The notes under the pieces were generated by a model that saw only the letters and a list, made by a program, of their open reading frames with translations, searched no databases and had not been told where the DNA came from. Made by a program: the position numbers and the translations under genes. Of a stretch of 64,000 nucleotides of DNA, positions 63,207 to 64,000 are shown in pieces (the stretch's first letter is position 1; every line of letters begins with the position of its first letter). Where the stretch lies: positions 310,001-374,000 of the forward strand of contig JAOAPN010000004.1 in assembly GCA_025462885.1 (NCBI GenBank). The letters run 5' to 3'. This DNA comes from Acidobacteriaceae bacterium. GTDB lineage: Bacteria; Acidobacteriota; Terriglobia; Terriglobales; Acidobacteriaceae.

Positions 63207-64000
63207 ATGCGACATCTCCTTGCAGCAGGACTGACCCTGGCCGTGTTTCCTCTGTGCGCTTCTTCGCAGACGACCTCCGCCGTGCAGCAGGACCAGTCGG
63301 TCCGGATCAATCAGATCCAGATCATTGGAAGCCATAATAGCTATCACACTGGCATTGCGCCTCACGAACGGCAGATCATCGAGCAGCAGAACCCGAAGGC
63401 TATGCGTGCTCTCGACTATGCGCATCCGCCGCTGGCCGATCAACTTTCAGGTGGTGTCCGCCAGCTTGAGATCGACGTGTATGCCGACACCAAGGGCGGC
63501 CGTTACGCTCACCCCGCGATCGTAGATAAAGTAGCCGCTGCGGGTCTCTCTGCGGATCCGGAATTCGATCCGAACCATGAGATGGATAAACCCGGCTTCA
63601 AAGTAATGCATGTGCTGAACGTCGACCAGCGAAGCTCCTGTCACACCTTTATCGCGTGCCTCACGACAGTACGCGCATGGTCGCAACGACATCCTCAACA
63701 TCTGCCGATCTTCATCCTGGTGGAGACCAAACAGCGTCGACCGGGCACTCCGTCGACTGAAAATGGCCCCGAAGCGTTCACAACGGCGACCTTCGATGCG
63801 CTCGATGCAGAGATACGCTCGGTCTTCTCCGACCGGGAGATCGTCACGCCAGATCAGGTTCGGGGAAGTTACGAGACGCTGGCCGAAGCGATCCAGGCTC
63901 CTGCTGGCGGAAGCACTGCGGGCGCCAGGAAAGCTGGTGGGTGGCCAACACTTCGTGAAGCTCGAGGCAAGGTTGTTTTCCTGATGGACCAGCGCCCGGT
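63207..64000 (+). CDS. Calcium-dependent phosphoinositide-specific phospholipase C (partial)
   Basis: The frame is open from the ATG at 63207 to the window edge (264 codons). Signal peptide MRHLLAAGLTLAVFPLCASS. The mature part begins INQIQIIGSHNSYHTGIAPH, the hallmark start of the PI-PLC-C1 (Ca2+-dependent) family, where this histidine is catalytic. LSGGVRQLEIDVYADTKGGR supplies the Glu/Asp metal ligands, followed by FKVMHVLNVDQRSSCHTFIA and LPIFILVETKQRRPG. It should cleave inositol phospholipids or related phosphodiesters outside the cytoplasm. The C-terminus lies beyond the window. It follows the receptor at 59561 by about 100 bp. Confidence 0.85.
   Translation, partial: MRHLLAAGLTLAVFPLCASSQTTSAVQQDQSVRINQIQIIGSHNSYHTGIAPHERQIIEQQNPKAMRALDYAHPPLADQLSGGVRQLEIDVYADTKGGRYAHPAIVDKVAAAGLSADPEFDPNHEMDKPGFKVMHVLNVDQRSSCHTFIACLTTVRAWSQRHPQHLPIFILVETKQRRPGTPSTENGPEAFTTATFDALDAEIRSVFSDREIVTPDQVRGSYETLAEAIQAPAGGSTAGARKAGGWPTLREARGKVVFLMDQRP

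Overview
The window looks like a chromosomal stretch from an acidobacterium, most likely the Terriglobia/Acidobacteriaceae group. The reasons are four very large Oar-like TonB-dependent receptors with an N-terminal carboxypeptidase-regulatory domain, a PadR regulator overlapping a duplicated-FtsX 'ADOP' permease, giant Ig/NHL-type lipoproteins, and a membrane-anchored regulator with a winged-helix-like domain typical of the group. This is inferred from gene families; there is no rRNA or tRNA in the window.

Region 1 (1-16.3 kb) is accessory. It holds the 5' end of an amidohydrolase divergent from a frameshifted LysR regulator, a SnoaL-like gene divergent from an AraC regulator, a PadR-ADOP pair behind a promoter with an inverted repeat, and a secreted cupin. 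Next come two related redox cassettes. The first is TetR / SDR / NAD(P)-binding reductase / DoxX / secreted SnoaL-like; the second is AraC / SDR / reductase / SnoaL. Between them lies a deletion scar in which the promoter and start codon of an SDR gene are fused to the last codons of a SnoaL gene. A tautomerase and a broken DUF2961 (GH172-like) gene end the region.

Region 2 (17.1-26.4 kb) is a sugar-use locus. A LacI repressor is divergent from a TonB receptor, a GRP-family sugar transporter, a ribokinase and a secreted TIM-barrel glycosidase-like protein fused to a sulfatase-modifying-factor-like domain. Three palindromes of the form TTGAAA-NN-TTTCAA sit before lacI, the receptor and the transporter, so the locus probably forms one regulon.

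Region 3 (26.5-46.4 kb) has an IS3 transposase remnant with a perfect 34-bp palindrome, then a seven-gene, 16-kb minus-strand operon led by an ECF sigma factor. Its order is sigma, zinc-motif anti-sigma membrane protein, Ig-like lipoprotein, second Ig lipoprotein, coiled-coil porin, 1387-residue TonB receptor, lipoprotein. A further lipoprotein with five chitobiase-C-like repeats lies upstream behind a strong hairpin.

Region 4 (47.2-64 kb) has two paralogous secreted proteins resembling PstS-type binding proteins, a secreted alpha/beta-hydrolase that seems to lack its nucleophile serine, a dnaE2 remnant with an internal stop, a 5'-damaged TonB receptor, a Tat-exported phospholipase C/acid phosphatase, a ToxR-like membrane regulator, a fourth TonB receptor and the start of a calcium-dependent PI-PLC. 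The theme may be capture of phosphate or phospholipid, which is inference.

At least five genes carry frameshifts, stops or truncations, so the window is either decaying in places or contains assembly errors. Some are homopolymer-type and some clearly are not. No CRISPR array, tRNA or rRNA was recognised.
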